Assembly (NCBI GenBank): GCA_036874045.1
Contig: CM072340.1
Span: forward strand, 1,565,001-1,629,000
Reading direction: 5' to 3'
DNA from: Cymodocea nodosa
Taxonomy: Eukaryota; Streptophyta; Magnoliopsida; Alismatales; Cymodoceaceae
Length of the DNA: 64,000 nt
The notes under the pieces: model-generated
What the model was told of the DNA's origin: nothing
The model's database searches: none
What the model saw: the letters and a program-made list of their open reading frames with translations, nothing else
Position numbers and translations under genes: made by a program
Shown: positions 10,981 to 25,095 of the stretch, one piece after another
Numbering within the stretch: the first letter of the stretch is position 1
Layout of the letters: every line of letters starts with the position of its first letter

Positions 10981-13900
10981 TTTGATTTTTTTTAGAACAT
11001 TCACACTCTGCAATCACTTTTAACTATCTTTACTCTGATCTTCTCATCTTGTTGTTTAACATTTTCTTGTCTTATTTTTAATGTTAAAATACTTAAAAAA
11101 TTTTCATTATGTTTGATACTCCAGTTCACATGTTTCTTCCTCTTAAAAATCATATTCTTGTACCATATTCAATATTCGTGAAGACTAATGTTAAAAGATA
11201 AATGTACAAGCAAAATTTCCTCTCATAATGTCTTTGACAAAGACAACTATGTATAACATATTTCCTTACAAGAACAAATTACAACCATACATTAACAATG
11301 AATTAGTAAGTAATCCATAGCTTGGATTTCATTGAAGGTCTTCCTTGGTAAGTAACAATGAATGTGAGTTAGTTACATGCGTGGTAGTAGTCATACATGT
11401 TCACAAGTGGCATGTCAGTAGTCGCATCCCTTGATTAGTGTATGGTTGCATGAATTAGCCGTAAGTTAATATTTAGTTTCATTCTAAATAGATGTATATT
11501 GTACTTCTATGATGTATTAAAAAATAAAGGAACTAATACTTGCTTTGTTTCGTTATCTTCTTTCGATTGTTCGTTAATGCACTCGTTACTCTCTTTGTTC
11601 CTAAAAAAAACATATTATTTGAAAGGGTCTATTTTCATGCACGAGAATTAAAGAAGAAACAACAAAATGTACAGAACTGATCAATTAATGCACATCCAAT
11701 AATATGGTTAAAGCACCATTTTAGAAACCGTAAACAGATAGAGAAATGCAATCTTCAACAGGAGAAACACCATTTTGGAAACCAAACACATCTTATTTTG
11801 TTGCAGACAAAGAATGAGCAAAAGAGAAATTGATTTCTTCAACGAAAAACCATCTGAAACAGTGATGGAAACAGAGAAACAGGAGAATGAGATTTCTTCG
11901 ACGAAACACATCCGAAACAGAGAAACCCAATCATCTAGATTTACCTGAAGAAATCGATTTCTCCTGTTTCCCAAGATACCGATGATCGGGATTGCAATCA
12001 AAATAGAAATGATAAATGAAAAAGAGATGAGGAAAAAGAAATCGAAAGCAACGTTCTGCAAGAATGCAATATCCAAAAAAAACCCAATCTGAGAAAACAT
12101 TTCTTTTCTGAAGCTTACCTAAATGCACAAACACCTCTAATCTTAGAAAACCTTTTCCCAAGGTTATCCAACCTTACCTGCACAAACTCACCCAAGAGAG
12201 GTTAGATATCATGTAAGATGTTTGTGACAAGTAAAATAGAAAATAACAAAATTTAGTCAAACGAAAATCAATAGAAACACAAAAAATTAAAACCACAGAT
12301 GTTTGTACATGCATGACATCGAAAGAAAAATATTTTCCCTTCAATTTCCACCCTTTTGGATGAGAATGGAAAGTAAAATTTCAAACTTATGATGGAAACT
12401 AATAAAATTTATTTTTCACCAAGAAAACACACACAAACACCCTATTTTAAGTATGGTCAAACAGAAAATATTTCTTTCTTGTTGATTTCCTTTTGTTTTC
12501 AAGTACATAGACCCCCTTTATATGTCAGCCGAAAATAAATATCCGTCTAACAATTCTTGATTTTACCGAAGACAGCCCACCACACATCCTTCAGCAATAC
12601 CCAAGTATTTGACAAGGCTTTCCCCCAACAGGAATATGCATATTTTGCCGATGATTCAACCGCAGTCACTTAACCTTTGCCTAGGTCATATCCTGCCAGG
12701 GAAATGCTTTTCGTCAAAACTGTTCATTAAAAACATTGGTCAAGACTTTTGGCGACAAGTATCCATCAAAAAAAAAGTGTTACTAATATAATGAATGAGT
12801 TAAAATATGTATGTGATCACCTAAAGAATCATATGTTCAAAGCCAAGGTTCCATCGAAATAATTTATACTAAGATCTTATCATCTGTGAATAATTAACAA
12901 TTTAAAAAATTGATATATACTGAATATCACATCCAAGTAATGTAATAACGCTTAAAGTGTAAGGTCCTTCCTATATAGCATCACTTTATGGTTAGTATTT
13001 ATTACAACAATAATTTCTTGTTTTCTCAAATATGGAATGTAAATCTTTTATTGCTATCAAAAATTGCTCAGAACAGAGTGTGTGACTCAATGGCATTGAC
13101 ACAAGGCAAAACTAGAAATAGGAAAAATAATACAGATACAATAAAAAGTTGCAAGCATACTTACCAAGGTACCAAGGTGCTCGGATGCCTAAACACAAAG
13201 GCAACACATATAAAATTAAAAGTATATATTTTCAGTTGTTTGCTACTTATTATATACTATCAAATGCAATTTATGCATAGACACGTATTCTTAACCCAAC
13301 TAACCCTAAATAACTTTGAAATATACAAAAAAAATGCAGTAAGATTATCATGAAACATTAAGTCATTAACATCTAAATATATTAAAAACATTATTTTATC
13401 TTTTAAAAAATCTCCCTTGATACTTAAAAAGACATGAATCCTTGCTAGATTTGATATTAGATCTGACAAGCATCTGATTACAAAAAAATAAGGGCATAGG
13501 TATAATCGTCCAGCCATAAATCTCACCTACATGCCTGGGCGTTCAACTTAAAAAGTATGGTTACATCTCCAAGAAAAGGTAATGATACACTAATATATGA
13601 GTAGCACGTCAAGAGATGCAGCAAAAGGAGATAAGACTGAAAGATTAGGAATACAAACTCTGTAATTTATTCTTTCTATTTTCAGATTCCCATACAAACA
13701 CTTGATCTGTATCCGCAGAAATAATCCATTCGTTCTATATAAGGTACTTGAAAATCAGCAAAAATTCCAACTTACTCAGGCTCAAGTCATCTTTTTGTAC
13801 TTGATTGTTCTTAGCTAATAAAATTCAATCTCATCGTTTCAAAAACAACTTACTTTGGGTCGAGACTTAAGAGTGGAGACTGACCAGTCTGTTGCCTTTT

Positions 13901-14868
13901 GCAACTAACTTTGAGGTGAAGCAGGATTATTCCTTTCATAAGTTTGTTGAGCCTTCTTTCATATTTTGAGGGATCCTTCTGTATTAAGTAAAAATGACAT
14001 TATTATTTACATTAATGTTGGAATAAATCAGAATGATGTAGACATATATTGAGTAGAAAATGTTAATTAATCTAAATGATGTATCATGCTTTTTCTTTAT
14101 ATTTCAAAATGAACCATTTTCTAATTGTTACCTATATTCACGGGACAATACTGATAAAAGGTCATGTAACCTTCCACCAATCACAAACGTGGGAACAAGG
14201 AGTTCAAAGGTACTTCTCTTTCTAACAATCTGTGGACTTAGAGCCAGACTCAGAATAAAAAAACAAATACATAAATTTTGATTGTACTCATATGAATTGG
14301 AAATATAAACACTTACCCTTACAGAAAGGAGATGCTGAAGGAGAAATTCTTGAAGGCAAACAAATAGATGCAATCTTTTCTTTACTCTTATAAATCCCAT
14401 TCTTTTAGCACCTGAGACTGAAAGCAAAGGAACGTTTTGTTATTATTGTTGTTTGATGCTCAAAAAAATGGAACGTTTTGTTTGATACAAAGTGAAAAAA
14501 TGGGATGGCATCATAAAGTATGTATCATCACTTTAAAAAAACAACCTACCAAATGAATGGCGAACAAAGAGAACATTTAAAAATCCACCAAATCATCATT
14601 TTCACATAGGAAAAGAGCATATCTTCTTATTTGCTAAATGGCTTCCAATTTTAATGGGATAAGGGTCCAATTGGTGTCAAGGAAGAAAAGTAAACTGAGA
14701 ATTTAAACTTCAAAGTCTAGTTCACATGATAAATGAGAAAATCTTCACACAATATGATGGAGAGCCATCATGGAGAACTTCATGTTAAGAGGTCAAATTC
14801 TAAAATATGTTGAAATTGTTGGTCAAATTTATAACAGAACTGGTTTCAAGATTACTTACTATTCCATT
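10981..14868. other. Gene-free stretch 3' of the PPR gene
   Basis: AT-rich. 11700-12170 is a purine-rich region with repeated 'aaacagagaaac' and 'gaaatcgatttc' phrases. The open frames here are short and low-complexity, and none has a recognisable domain. The last few hundred bases before 14868 may be PPR 3' UTR. I see no RNA gene. Confidence 0.5.
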
Positions 14869-17027
14869 TTAACTGCTTTCCAGGAGAAGATGTTGCTTAT
14901 TTGTAAACTGTAATGAACTCCAAGCAGCACACTTTTTTATATGCTTCTCTTCCAACAATTTTCTCATGCTCCATGCATCTTCCCAGAGAGTATTTGCAGC
15001 ATATATGTTTGCTAGAACAACGTAATTGGCAGAACTATGAGGATCCATATCAACAAGGCAATTTGCAGCTATTTTTCCAAAGGACAAATTATTGTGCAGG
15101 CTACAAGCCCCAAGGAATGTCCTCCATGGTGAATTGTTGAACTTAATGTCTGCACTGTGCAGCAATTCATAAGCTTCTTCTAGCTGACCTCCTCTAGCAA
15201 GAAGATCAACAAGACAAGAATAATGCTCAGCCCTGGGATGTATATTATATTTGCAAACCATAGTGTTGAAGAACTTCCATCCTTTGCTAGTCAACCCAGT
15301 ATGGCTACAAGCAAAAAGAAGAGACAAAAAAGTAACATCATTTGGCTTCAGGCCATGTCGTTCCATCTTTTCAAATAGCATGATGGCATCTTCACCATAA
15401 CCATGCTTCCCATATCCGTCAATCATTGAAGTCCATGAAATAACATTCTTGAATTGCATCTCATCAAAAACACGCCTTGCACACTCAATTTCTCCAGTCT
15501 TAGCATACATGTCCACTAGAGCATTAGCCATGGCTAAATCAGTCTTGTAATTGTTTTTAACTGCAAATGCATGTATTTGTCTTCCCAAGTTAGCGGAAGA
15601 AGTATTTGCACAAACATTAAGCATTGAACAAAGGACAATGTGGTCCATTTGAAAGTGCATGAAGTTTTTATTGTTGAAAAGTTCAAGTGCATCTGATGAG
15701 AACTCCTTTTCTTGAGAATATCCAGTGATCAATGCAGTAAAAGAAAACAAATCTTTGTCTTTCATGGACTTGTATATAACCTTTGCACTATTCATGTGCT
15801 TACATCGGGCATAAGCATCAATCAGTGATGCAGTGACGAAATTATCATTCATAAATCCCAATCGAATAACAAGGGTATGAATCTGATGAACAATTCCAGA
15901 CAGTTTAATTCTTCCACATGCCTTCAACAAGCTTGAAAAAGTGAAATGATCAAAAGGAACACCTGTGAGAGCAATTGTGAGAAGAGAATACCTGCTGCTA
16001 AAAATTGAAAATAGCATGAATCTAAGGATCAATGCTCAAATTTCAGCATACAATTTTTAAAATAATTTTAAATTTAAGAGCAGTTTCTTCATCTAGAAGG
16101 AAAATTATAGATCTTTGGCATTATTTTGTTGGATTGAACCATTACATCATTGCAATGTAGTAGTTTCATGTCTAACTACTTCAATTGCAGATGACACGTT
16201 CCATAAGGTAGGTGGTCTTTGGCTCTTTGCGTCATGTGAATTAAGGAAGAAAAGCACCTAAACCCTATCTTTGCCTCTCATTCCAAATAAATTGCATGGT
16301 GAAACAAGATACCTTTTGTGAGCATGTGATGGAACAATAAAAATGATTCGTGACCACAACCATGAACCGCATATCCTCCAATCATGGCATTCCACGTAAT
16401 CATATCCCTATCCTCCGTATCGTCAAAAATAAACCTAGCATCTTCCACCAATCCACATTTGGCGTTAAAATCCACGAGAGCTGCCTGAACAAACCGATCG
16501 TCCACAAAACCACTCTTGAGAGCACATCCATGAACCTGTCTCCCAGTCCTCATGCAACCAATCTCCGTGCACGCCTTAAGAACACTACCGAACGTGAACT
16601 GATTTGGGTAACAACCCGACCGCCTCATCAACCCAAAGACCTCTACCGCCTCTTCCGGCAACCCGTTCTGCGAGTACGCTGAAATCATCGCCGTCCATGA
16701 CACAACGGTTCTCCTGAGCATTCCATCAAACACCTTTCGTGCATCCTCGACATCTCCAACTCTGCCATAGAGCACCAAGAGCTTGTTGTCCAAACGCAGA
16801 TCTGACGGGTACCCGATTGTCCTGAGTTGGCGATGAAGTGATCTTCCCTGGCTCCTCGCATTCCTGTCGATGCACAGCTGAAGGGCAGAGGAGTACACCG
16901 ACGAATCGAGAGCCAACGGAACAGGGGAGCTGAGCAGAGCTTGGATGGTATCGTTTAGTCCGCTAAGGGTACATGCAGAGAGGATTGAATGGCAGGGTTT
17001 CAGGCCTTTTGGCGGCCGCAGCACCAT
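14869..17027 (-). CDS. Pentatricopeptide repeat (PPR) protein, PLS/E-type, two exons
   Basis: Exon 1 is 17027-16313 and exon 2 is 15962-14869, joined across a 350-bp GT-AG intron (donor AAAG|GTATC, acceptor CACAG|GT). The splice restores the repeat that reads HHMLTKG-VPFDHFTF. The coding length is 1809 bp, 602 aa. I chose the ATG at 17027 because the open frame upstream has no other ATG. About a dozen PPR motifs are visible, for example VVSWTAMISAYSQNGLPEEA, NALVDMYAKTGEIECARRVF and VISWTSMIDGYGKHGYGEDA. The alternating lengths are typical of PLS proteins, followed by an E-like region (WRTFLGACSLHNN...); no DYW domain is present. Such proteins bind organellar RNA, usually for C-to-U editing. 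The targeting peptide is not obvious, so organelle is unknown. Exon 1 is much GC-richer than exon 2. It appears intact. Confidence 0.88.
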
Positions 17028-17149
17028 CCTGCGATCATCGGAAGCGGAGGAGAAGTGGCGCTGCACGACACGTACATGTGGGAAGGACTTTCTAACTGGT
17101 AGGTGTATTTTATTGGAAGTAAAGAATTTCCACTATGTTGTTATTATGT

Positions 17150-18519
17150 GATTGGCGTGAATTTAAATTTTTAGTTAAATTTACCATCTCAATATAATAA
17201 TAAAAAAATGAAAATGTTGACTGGCCTATCTATCCTCCTCTGTGAATTGCATTTTCTATATTAATAATAATACTAATTTTTTTTAATGTTTTTATTTTTT
17301 TACTAAATTATTAAATTAAATATAAGTATTATTAAATCATAACATTTGAGCAAATTAAAATAAAAGAAAGAAATTATTTCATTTATAAATACATTAACAC
17401 ATTAACATCAAGTTATCATTCATCAATATGGTCAAATACAAGTCATAAAGATAAAATAAATTATTTTATTTATGAATTAAAATTACATTATAACTTGTTA
17501 TGACATAAATATTACATTAAATATTTTTACAATTAATTTACATAATTATATTCTAATATTTAAATTTTCAAATTCATTTGTAAAGTCATCTTATAATTGT
17601 TATGAGCAAATTCCTAATTTTTAAAATATATTAAAACTTCTAAAATATTATCTTTTAACTTTACTCTCTATCAACTAATATATTATTATTAATATTAAAT
17701 GTTTGTTTACGTAATATAGAAGAAATTGAACTTGTTAGTAAATCCTTGACTATTAAAGATAAAATAGAAAATTTATCTTTTCATTTTTTTCATCAATTAA
17801 TTACATCATAATCTGAAAAATTAAGATTTTCTCTTACTAAATAGTTATGATTAATATTATTAAAATTAATTAATTCTTACTTATTGATTAAGCTAAAATC
17901 ATTATAATCATCAACAAATATACTAAAATCATAAACTAATAATGATGATGATTGTGATATATAAGATGCATATTATGTTTCATATCTTATAACATATAAA
18001 TCAAATTTGTTCTCCCACTCGAGTCAAGTCATCGACTCTAAACGTTTAGATATGTAAACATTACATGCAAAACATTCAAATATCCGAACGTTCGAATTTT
18101 TTAGTATTTGTTAATGTTTAATTTTTTTATTTATCAATCAGAAATAATAAATATAATAATGGTTAATTTAATATTAATTTATAATAATTTTATTTATATA
18201 ATAATAATAAATATAATATATTAAATGTAATAATAATAAATATATTATATTTAAGAAAGTGACCTACATTACGAAGTTAAAAGTTAATTTCATACTATGT
18301 GAAATTTTAAATCAAAGTTAATTAATAATAAGTGATGGATCTTATTATCATATAAGCTTGAGTTTTATTTCAGTTTTTTATAACTTACAGGAGTCAAATG
18401 AAATAATAAAAATTAGCAATCACCATTCAAAATTAATATTTAATTACATATCATTAAAAAAAATCCTATTTTACTTAAAAAATTTTAACTTAATATTTTT
18501 CTATTAATCAAATGAAAAT
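17150..18519. other. AT-rich intergenic region
   Basis: Very AT-rich, with many ATTAATAAT-type short repeats near 17250-17300 and 18110-18250. No ORF, RNA gene or clear transposon end is recognised. Confidence 0.5.
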
Positions 18520-18700
18520 GGACCTATAGGCCGTCACAAGCAAGCCTGTGGGCTGTTATGGGCTAGCCCGTGGCAGCCCGTAGGCTAAAAATTATAAATT
18601 TCCCAACCTAGCTTGGTCCGATTTTTTGGAGTGAGCTGGGTCAGGCTGTTTATTACAAGCTGGATCAAGTCGGTCCATGTTGACCCCGTTTAATTGACAT
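18520..18700. repeat. GC-rich imperfect repeat, possibly a transposon remnant
   Basis: A run of CCTGTGGGCTG / GCCCGTGGCAGCCCGTAGGC phrases stands out from AT-rich flanks. Motifs of this kind recur in subterminal regions of plant DNA transposons. No terminal repeats could be paired. Confidence 0.3.
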
Positions 18701-21700
18701 ATCTACAGAAATCTCAAAAATTATAAGAACTATTTACTTCTTCGTCGATCTTAAAATAGAAACTCTTTTCTGGCATAATGCTTGGAATGAAAGTAAAATC
18801 TTGAAATATGACTATTCAGATTTCTTTTAGATGACAAATAGTTCAAAAATTTTAGTTGCTAAAGTCTTGAACTCTTATCAGAGGTTAGTGCAAGTTTACA
18901 AATTTTAGTGGTTGTGGGAAACCTAAGGAAAGTAATTCTCCAAATTTTCTACTAGTTAAACCTTCCATGAAAAGATTTTCTCACCTTAGATGTGATAAAG
19001 CTCTAGAAAAAAATCCCTTCTAGCATATGCTCTTACCTTGGCCTTTCTACCCTCATGTTGTCTGTCTTGTTAGAAACTTACACATGCAAGAGTGACCTTT
19101 GCTCAACCTACCTTTGTCTACATGCTCACCCTTTTATCGCTTATTTATCTTTTAATAATAATATTTGTCTTTTATTATTATCTTAAAAATTAATTTAAAG
19201 TATAAAAATTATTTATTTATAATTTGTATTACTTTAATTTTCTTCACTTTTTGAATGTACACTAATACCTTTAAATTTTTAAAATTTCCAAATTTTTTTG
19301 AACTTTCTGAATGTATATTAATACCTTCAATTTTTTTAAATTTCTCAGACTTTCTCTAGATTTTTATTTCTCTTTTTTTTCAGATTTTTTGAAATTTCTT
19401 TCTTAAACTTTCTAACATCATTAACACCTCCTTAAGGAAAACTTGGGCAATCTTCTTCTTACCAATTATAGGGATTCCATAATAAGGCTTTTTTCCCTTT
19501 TGTGTTTAATGAATTTCAATGACATTCTTGACACAATCTCTTGGAATTTTACATTAAATGGGGAGTATTCGATTAAATATTGCTACATATTATTGATTGA
19601 TGGTGGCTTGCATTTTAACTAACTTTTTCAAATAAATTTGGAGAGTTAAAGCTCATTCTTTACATTAAAATATTGATTTGGTTTTAAATTCATGATAAAC
19701 TACTCACAAAAGAAAATCTTGGGTTGATAAGAAAACACAACTTGCTCCCAATGTAACCCCTGCCTAGAAAACACTAATCATTGTTTTTAAATGATTTATG
19801 CATGGAAACATAGTGTGGATGGAGTGAATAATTGCAACATTAATATGGACTAATGTGTGAGTGTAATGTGGTATGATATGTGAATAATTATGAGAGGATG
19901 CATGAGACATTTTGGCATGAAAATATTTTAGCATAAAATGAGGTGAAACTTGGCATATGTGAATGAGTGCATGAACATAAGCATGAATGAGTAAATTAAT
20001 ATGTGAAGTGAATGTGAGAGGAACATAGCATGAAGTGAAAACATGTTTAAGGCAAGTACAAAGAATGGATGAAATATAAATGTAAATGAATGCATATGTT
20101 TGTGAAGTAAATGCACTAACAAAATATGCAAAAAAAACTATATAAATACAATGATATATTATGTGAAAATGACATGTTTAAACATGTTAAACCTCCAAAC
20201 TTTTCATCAATGCTCACCAAGAAACAACCTATTAAATCATAAAGCTAGAAAATTTTCGTAAGAAAAACAATTCATTAAAACTCTAGTGATTAGATTGATA
20301 AGCCGATTTCATGACAAAATCAAAGTTCTAGAGATAGATTGATGAGTTTTTAAATAAAAGAAATGTGATAAAACAATGAGAAGAGAAAAACTAACAAGAC
20401 ATGGACATGATGTGCAATAGCATTAAAATTTAACAACTAGAGAATTTATGGTATGAAAGAAAAGAATAAACACCACAAGGGTGGAATTAGTCAACATTAG
20501 AATGGACCTTTTGGCCAAGTGCTACCCCCATTGGTTGGTAGATTGATTTAGGTGAATATTTTACCTTCTAATCTAAAATAAAGAAAAAGAAAAATAAGAA
20601 TTGAAAATTGGCTAGAAATTGCTTGAGGGTTCATACAAATTAAATCATTAAAGATAGGGAAGATGTTAGACACCCTACATATCTACTTTCTTAGCTTCTA
20701 AGATATCCTTAGGTGTGCAATTGAGATGATGCATGTAAATGTCTAATTGTATACAAAATAGAGGGGATGAGAATAAGTATTTTTACCCAAAAGATGAATA
20801 GAACTAAGAACCTAAAAAAGGGTATTGTAGACATCTCCTCACTTGTATATTGAATGTGGAATGAGCTCTATATGATCCGAGTCTAAATGCCTTATGCATG
20901 GTGTGACTGAATAAGCAATGCAAGTAAATAAGCAAAAGTGAGATGTGAATGCAAGATAACTTCAAGACATGTAGAATGGATATGTCCATTTACGCCCTCT
21001 CAAAGAAATTATTTTGACCCATTTTAGTATGATTAAATTGATTATCATTCATTTAAATGCAAAGTCTAAGTGATGACTTAAAGAATGAGAAAATAGGAAT
21101 TTCACTAAAAGAGATGAGAAAGGAGGTATATGTATGAAACCTTAGTCCTAAACAAAGTGTTGAATGCATTCTTATAGGTGCAACTCAAGTAAGTGGATGA
21201 CCTTAATGCATTCTATATTTGCAAACTTGTATGATTTCATTAATCCTAGAGGTAAAGAATTGTTTAAAGTATCATTTATCCTTCTATATTTCTATTATAA
21301 GTAGGCTTACCTTGTACATGTCGTGTTTTAAATGCATTAGTGAAATGACATGAAATATCATTTGAAATGCTTAATGATGGGTGATGCACATAACTTCACT
21401 CTCGAGTCCAACCATATGCAATAAAAGCTAATAAAGCCATGAAAAACAATAAGTATATAACAAGGAAAAGTGATGGTTGTATGTGACTTCACATTTGAGT
21501 TTGGTTGTACACATAAAAAGTAAAACAAGAGTACACTTTAGATTTCAAATCATGCCATTTTATTTGACTTAGAAATATAACTTGATTTAGCTTGCTTGTT
21601 GTCTAATGCACATATAAATATAATTGCTAAGCAAAACTATTTCCATAAGTAATGATATAAATGAAATAACATTGTGTGACATATGTAATGTAGCAAAATG

Positions 21701-24299
21701 ATTAAAGAAATAAAGGTAAACAGACTTGAATAGGTACTCAATATATCATACAAGTATGATATTGTAATCATTCACCTAAACAAACAATCACATATATGGC
21801 ATGTGATTTTAACAATTAGGGAATATAGACTTTCTTATTGTTGAAATACTTGTAGAAATATACATATTTGAAAAAATGCAATGAAAAGTATGCTTGTCGA
21901 AAAATTACAAAATTACTTCTAGATTGAAGCACTTTGAGCAACAAGCTAGAAAAAATGTGCAACAAAAATACTTGAATAATTAAAAAGTACAAATAATTTG
22001 GAGAACCTAAGAGTGAGAGATAGATCTATGATAGTATCTACTAAATAAAGCAAACTTTGAAAAATCATAGAGAAAAGCATAGCATTTGGAAAAACATAAT
22101 TTAAAGGACACCTAAAACTTAAATGAGTCTAGTATCAGGAAAAAATGTAAAACAAAATTTTAAGGTCAACTTGGAATGTAGTCATTACTATAGTCTTCAT
22201 GTGTGTGTTTAAAAACAAATGACTCATCTATAATTGGAACTAAGTTCAAAAATTTGAAACTCCTTGATTACTTGATGAAATGATGTAATTCTACTTAAAA
22301 ATAGAAGATTAGTAAGCTAGCTATATATAAACAAGTACAATAGCTTAAAGAAATTATAATTCTCAAGTCATTGATATATGAAATATGAAGAGAGAATATT
22401 TATTTACTTGTCCATTTTAAAATATAGATTATAGAAATGATTAAACATATTATGCAAACATATTAACTATGTTTTACGATAATTGAATGAGTTTTCCTTT
22501 AGAAATCATGCCCTCTCAAGCAACGATTATGAAATCCCCATGTGATTTACATGAAAAATCCAATGTATCAAAACATGAGAGTAATGAAAGTTTTCCCTAA
22601 ACATTACACGACTTTTGCCAAAAAAAACAATGAATCATAAGAATAAGTCCAATGAATTGATTAAAATTGGATCACAATCTTGATTGTCAATCCTTAAGGA
22701 TTTCACTACCTTCCATAATGCCATTTAAATTGCATGCACCATCTATATTTAATTTGGGTCTGCCAACTCTTAGCTTTGTTTAAGGACCCACACAGTTTTA
22801 GCATTAACTTTAGGTGACATTAATTCTTTCCTCTTTAAAACCAAAAGCTATACCAAAAGTCAACATATTGCTTTCCACTCTCCTCTTGATGTCCTTAAAT
22901 GAACCTATCCTTCCATCACACAATGAAAAACATCTTTTTTTATATATTTCCCATGGTAGATTTACAACCAAAAAGCTTCTTATAGTTTGAGCTTTTCTTC
23001 TTTAATTGAATCTGTAAGAATTTGAATGCTGTTTCTTTCAATTTCCTATAGGTGATAACTTCTCTAATACAACTCACTCTTCTTAAAAGAGCAAATGATT
23101 GTCAGTGTTCAAATGTTTGTAAGCTTTGCTATAAGAAATTCAACTATTTATAACATAAATATATGAAACAAATAATCTAATATACCATGTAGTAAATGCA
23201 AGATTATATACCTCAACATGAAAGCATCCTAGATATATCAATCCTTACCCTAGACAAACTTTTAACATGACAAAAAATACATTCCAAGTATCATTAACAT
23301 CATGAACTACATCTACCTACCAATATATCAAGATGATGAATAATCCTTTGATAAAATAAAAAGGAGTATATATGATATCCTTAAATCTTTAATCATCACA
23401 ATTAGTTTTAATATACAAATGGTGAGATTTATATCTAAAGGTAGACATTTCAAACTAGTAGAAGTGAGTCATTTCCTTACAAAAGTTAATTAGTTGAGGC
23501 TTGTTTTTTACTTTATTGATTTGTGTATACATTTTCATTTCCTTACATTCTATCTAACACGAATACTTCTTAGCAATTCTAACTTTTCAAACTTTCTAAT
23601 GCCTTTTTTTTTAATTCTTTGGATATTCCATTTTTGACTATTTTAGATTTTCCATGTTCTTTAATTTTAAACATTCTATCCAATATTAATAGAGGAACAT
23701 CACCATCATTAGTAGCTGAGAGAGGAATTGTTTTGCAAGGGATTAAAGACGTTTAACATTGTTCTTGTAGATGTTCTTACCTCCCCTATCTTCTATGTAT
23801 TTGTACTTCCTCTTCTTAGTAGTTACATCACCATCAAGGCAGTTGATTTCAATTAGGTTAGTGAATGAGAGTTGATTTCAATTAGGTTAGTGAATGAGAG
23901 GAAGGAAGAGATCCAATGGTAGACACCTTTATGTGAGGAACAATCCAAGAGTACTACCATAATGGAGGATGCTTTGGGTGTGAGGGCAACATCGATGGCA
24001 TTCATTAGTGAATTCAACAGAATTAAAATTCCTAGAACAAGAGTGTTTGTGCACATCATTTCTCAAATTTTGTTTTTCACTGAATTTTAGGTATAAATAA
24101 CCCTAATAACTTATCATATGGAATTTCATTTCCACTCCTTTTGGGTCTAAATTTGATTTCCTCTTTTGCATAGGCATATGTGGTCACTCCCTCTCACTCT
24201 TATGCCAATCTCCTCTTTTTCTTTGCATTGGTTACTTCTCTTTTCTATGCTCACATTAATCTTCAATTTTAAGCAAATTAGAATTTTACAAGCGATAAG
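18701..24299. other. Long gene-poor AT-rich region
   Basis: 5.6 kb with only short low-complexity open frames. 19750-20160 is built of degenerate 'gcatgaatgag / atgtgaatg' phrases. 20640-21420 has similar texture. It probably consists of old decayed repeats; I cannot assign a family. A 29-bp tandem duplication is listed separately. Confidence 0.45.
23841..23898. repeat. 29-bp perfect tandem duplication
   Basis: The unit at 23841-23869 is repeated exactly at 23870-23898 (it begins AGTTGATTTCAATTAGG). The identity of the two copies suggests a recent slippage event. Confidence 0.95.
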
Positions 24300-24465
24300 G
24301 TATGGACTATAAAGGAGGAAAAGGGTAAAGCACCCAACGAAGGAAAATTAAAAAAAGAAAGAAAGAGAAAGATATTAAACAAAGAATGAGAAAAAAAGAG
24401 AAAGAAGAAAAACATATAGAGAAAGAAAAAAGAGAAAGAGAAAGAGAAAGGGAAAATGAAAATAA
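24300..24465. repeat. Purine-rich (GAAA)n/(GAGAAA)n tract
   Basis: More than 100 bases are almost only A and G, with GAAAGAGAAAG units. Low-complexity microsatellite. Confidence 0.85.
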
Positions 24466-25056
24466 TTATTACATAAAAAATTATGTTTCAAAAAATTCTA
24501 GAACCATTAAAAATATCACAAAAGGTCCTTATGAATAATAGATTTTTCATTATAAGGTTTTGGGCATTAATATTATAACATGCAAGTTAATTCATAACAT
24601 TAACATTAAATTAATATAAAAGTTAAATTTTAATTAACAACATTAAAGTTAAAGTTAATCATATTTATATATAAATTAACATATATTTTTTTATTTTTTT
24701 AAAACACACACAAACACCAAAATTTCAAATTCTATAAACATCCAAATCTCAAAAAATCGATCATTTCCCATCACATTCCATTTTTCTATCAGAATTCAAA
24801 TTATAGAAGATTTCGTTACAGTCAATTCTCACACATATCTCTAATATTTTAATATATTTTCACAAAATCATTAAAAAATTACAAATAACGGTAGTTGATT
24901 TGTCACGGACACGTCATCTCAACGTCACATCCCCAACTACTATTTGGCGTGCGGACCAACAACTTCGGTGTTTGCCAGCCATCGCAAACAAATTGCGCAA
25001 GACGTGGTGGTTAATGCTTTCGAACCGTTGCATGTACGTTTCTAATATATGATTTA

Positions 25057-25095
<39 letters not shown>

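Noticed and set aside
11708-12161. Possible small membrane protein gene on the minus strand
   Set aside because: Phe/Leu-rich translation arises from a purine-rich low-complexity strand with internal repeats; overlapping frames look equally open.
19928-20131. His/Phe/Leu-rich 67-codon minus-strand frame
   Set aside because: Product of degenerate 'gcatgaatgag' repeats, not a protein-like sequence.
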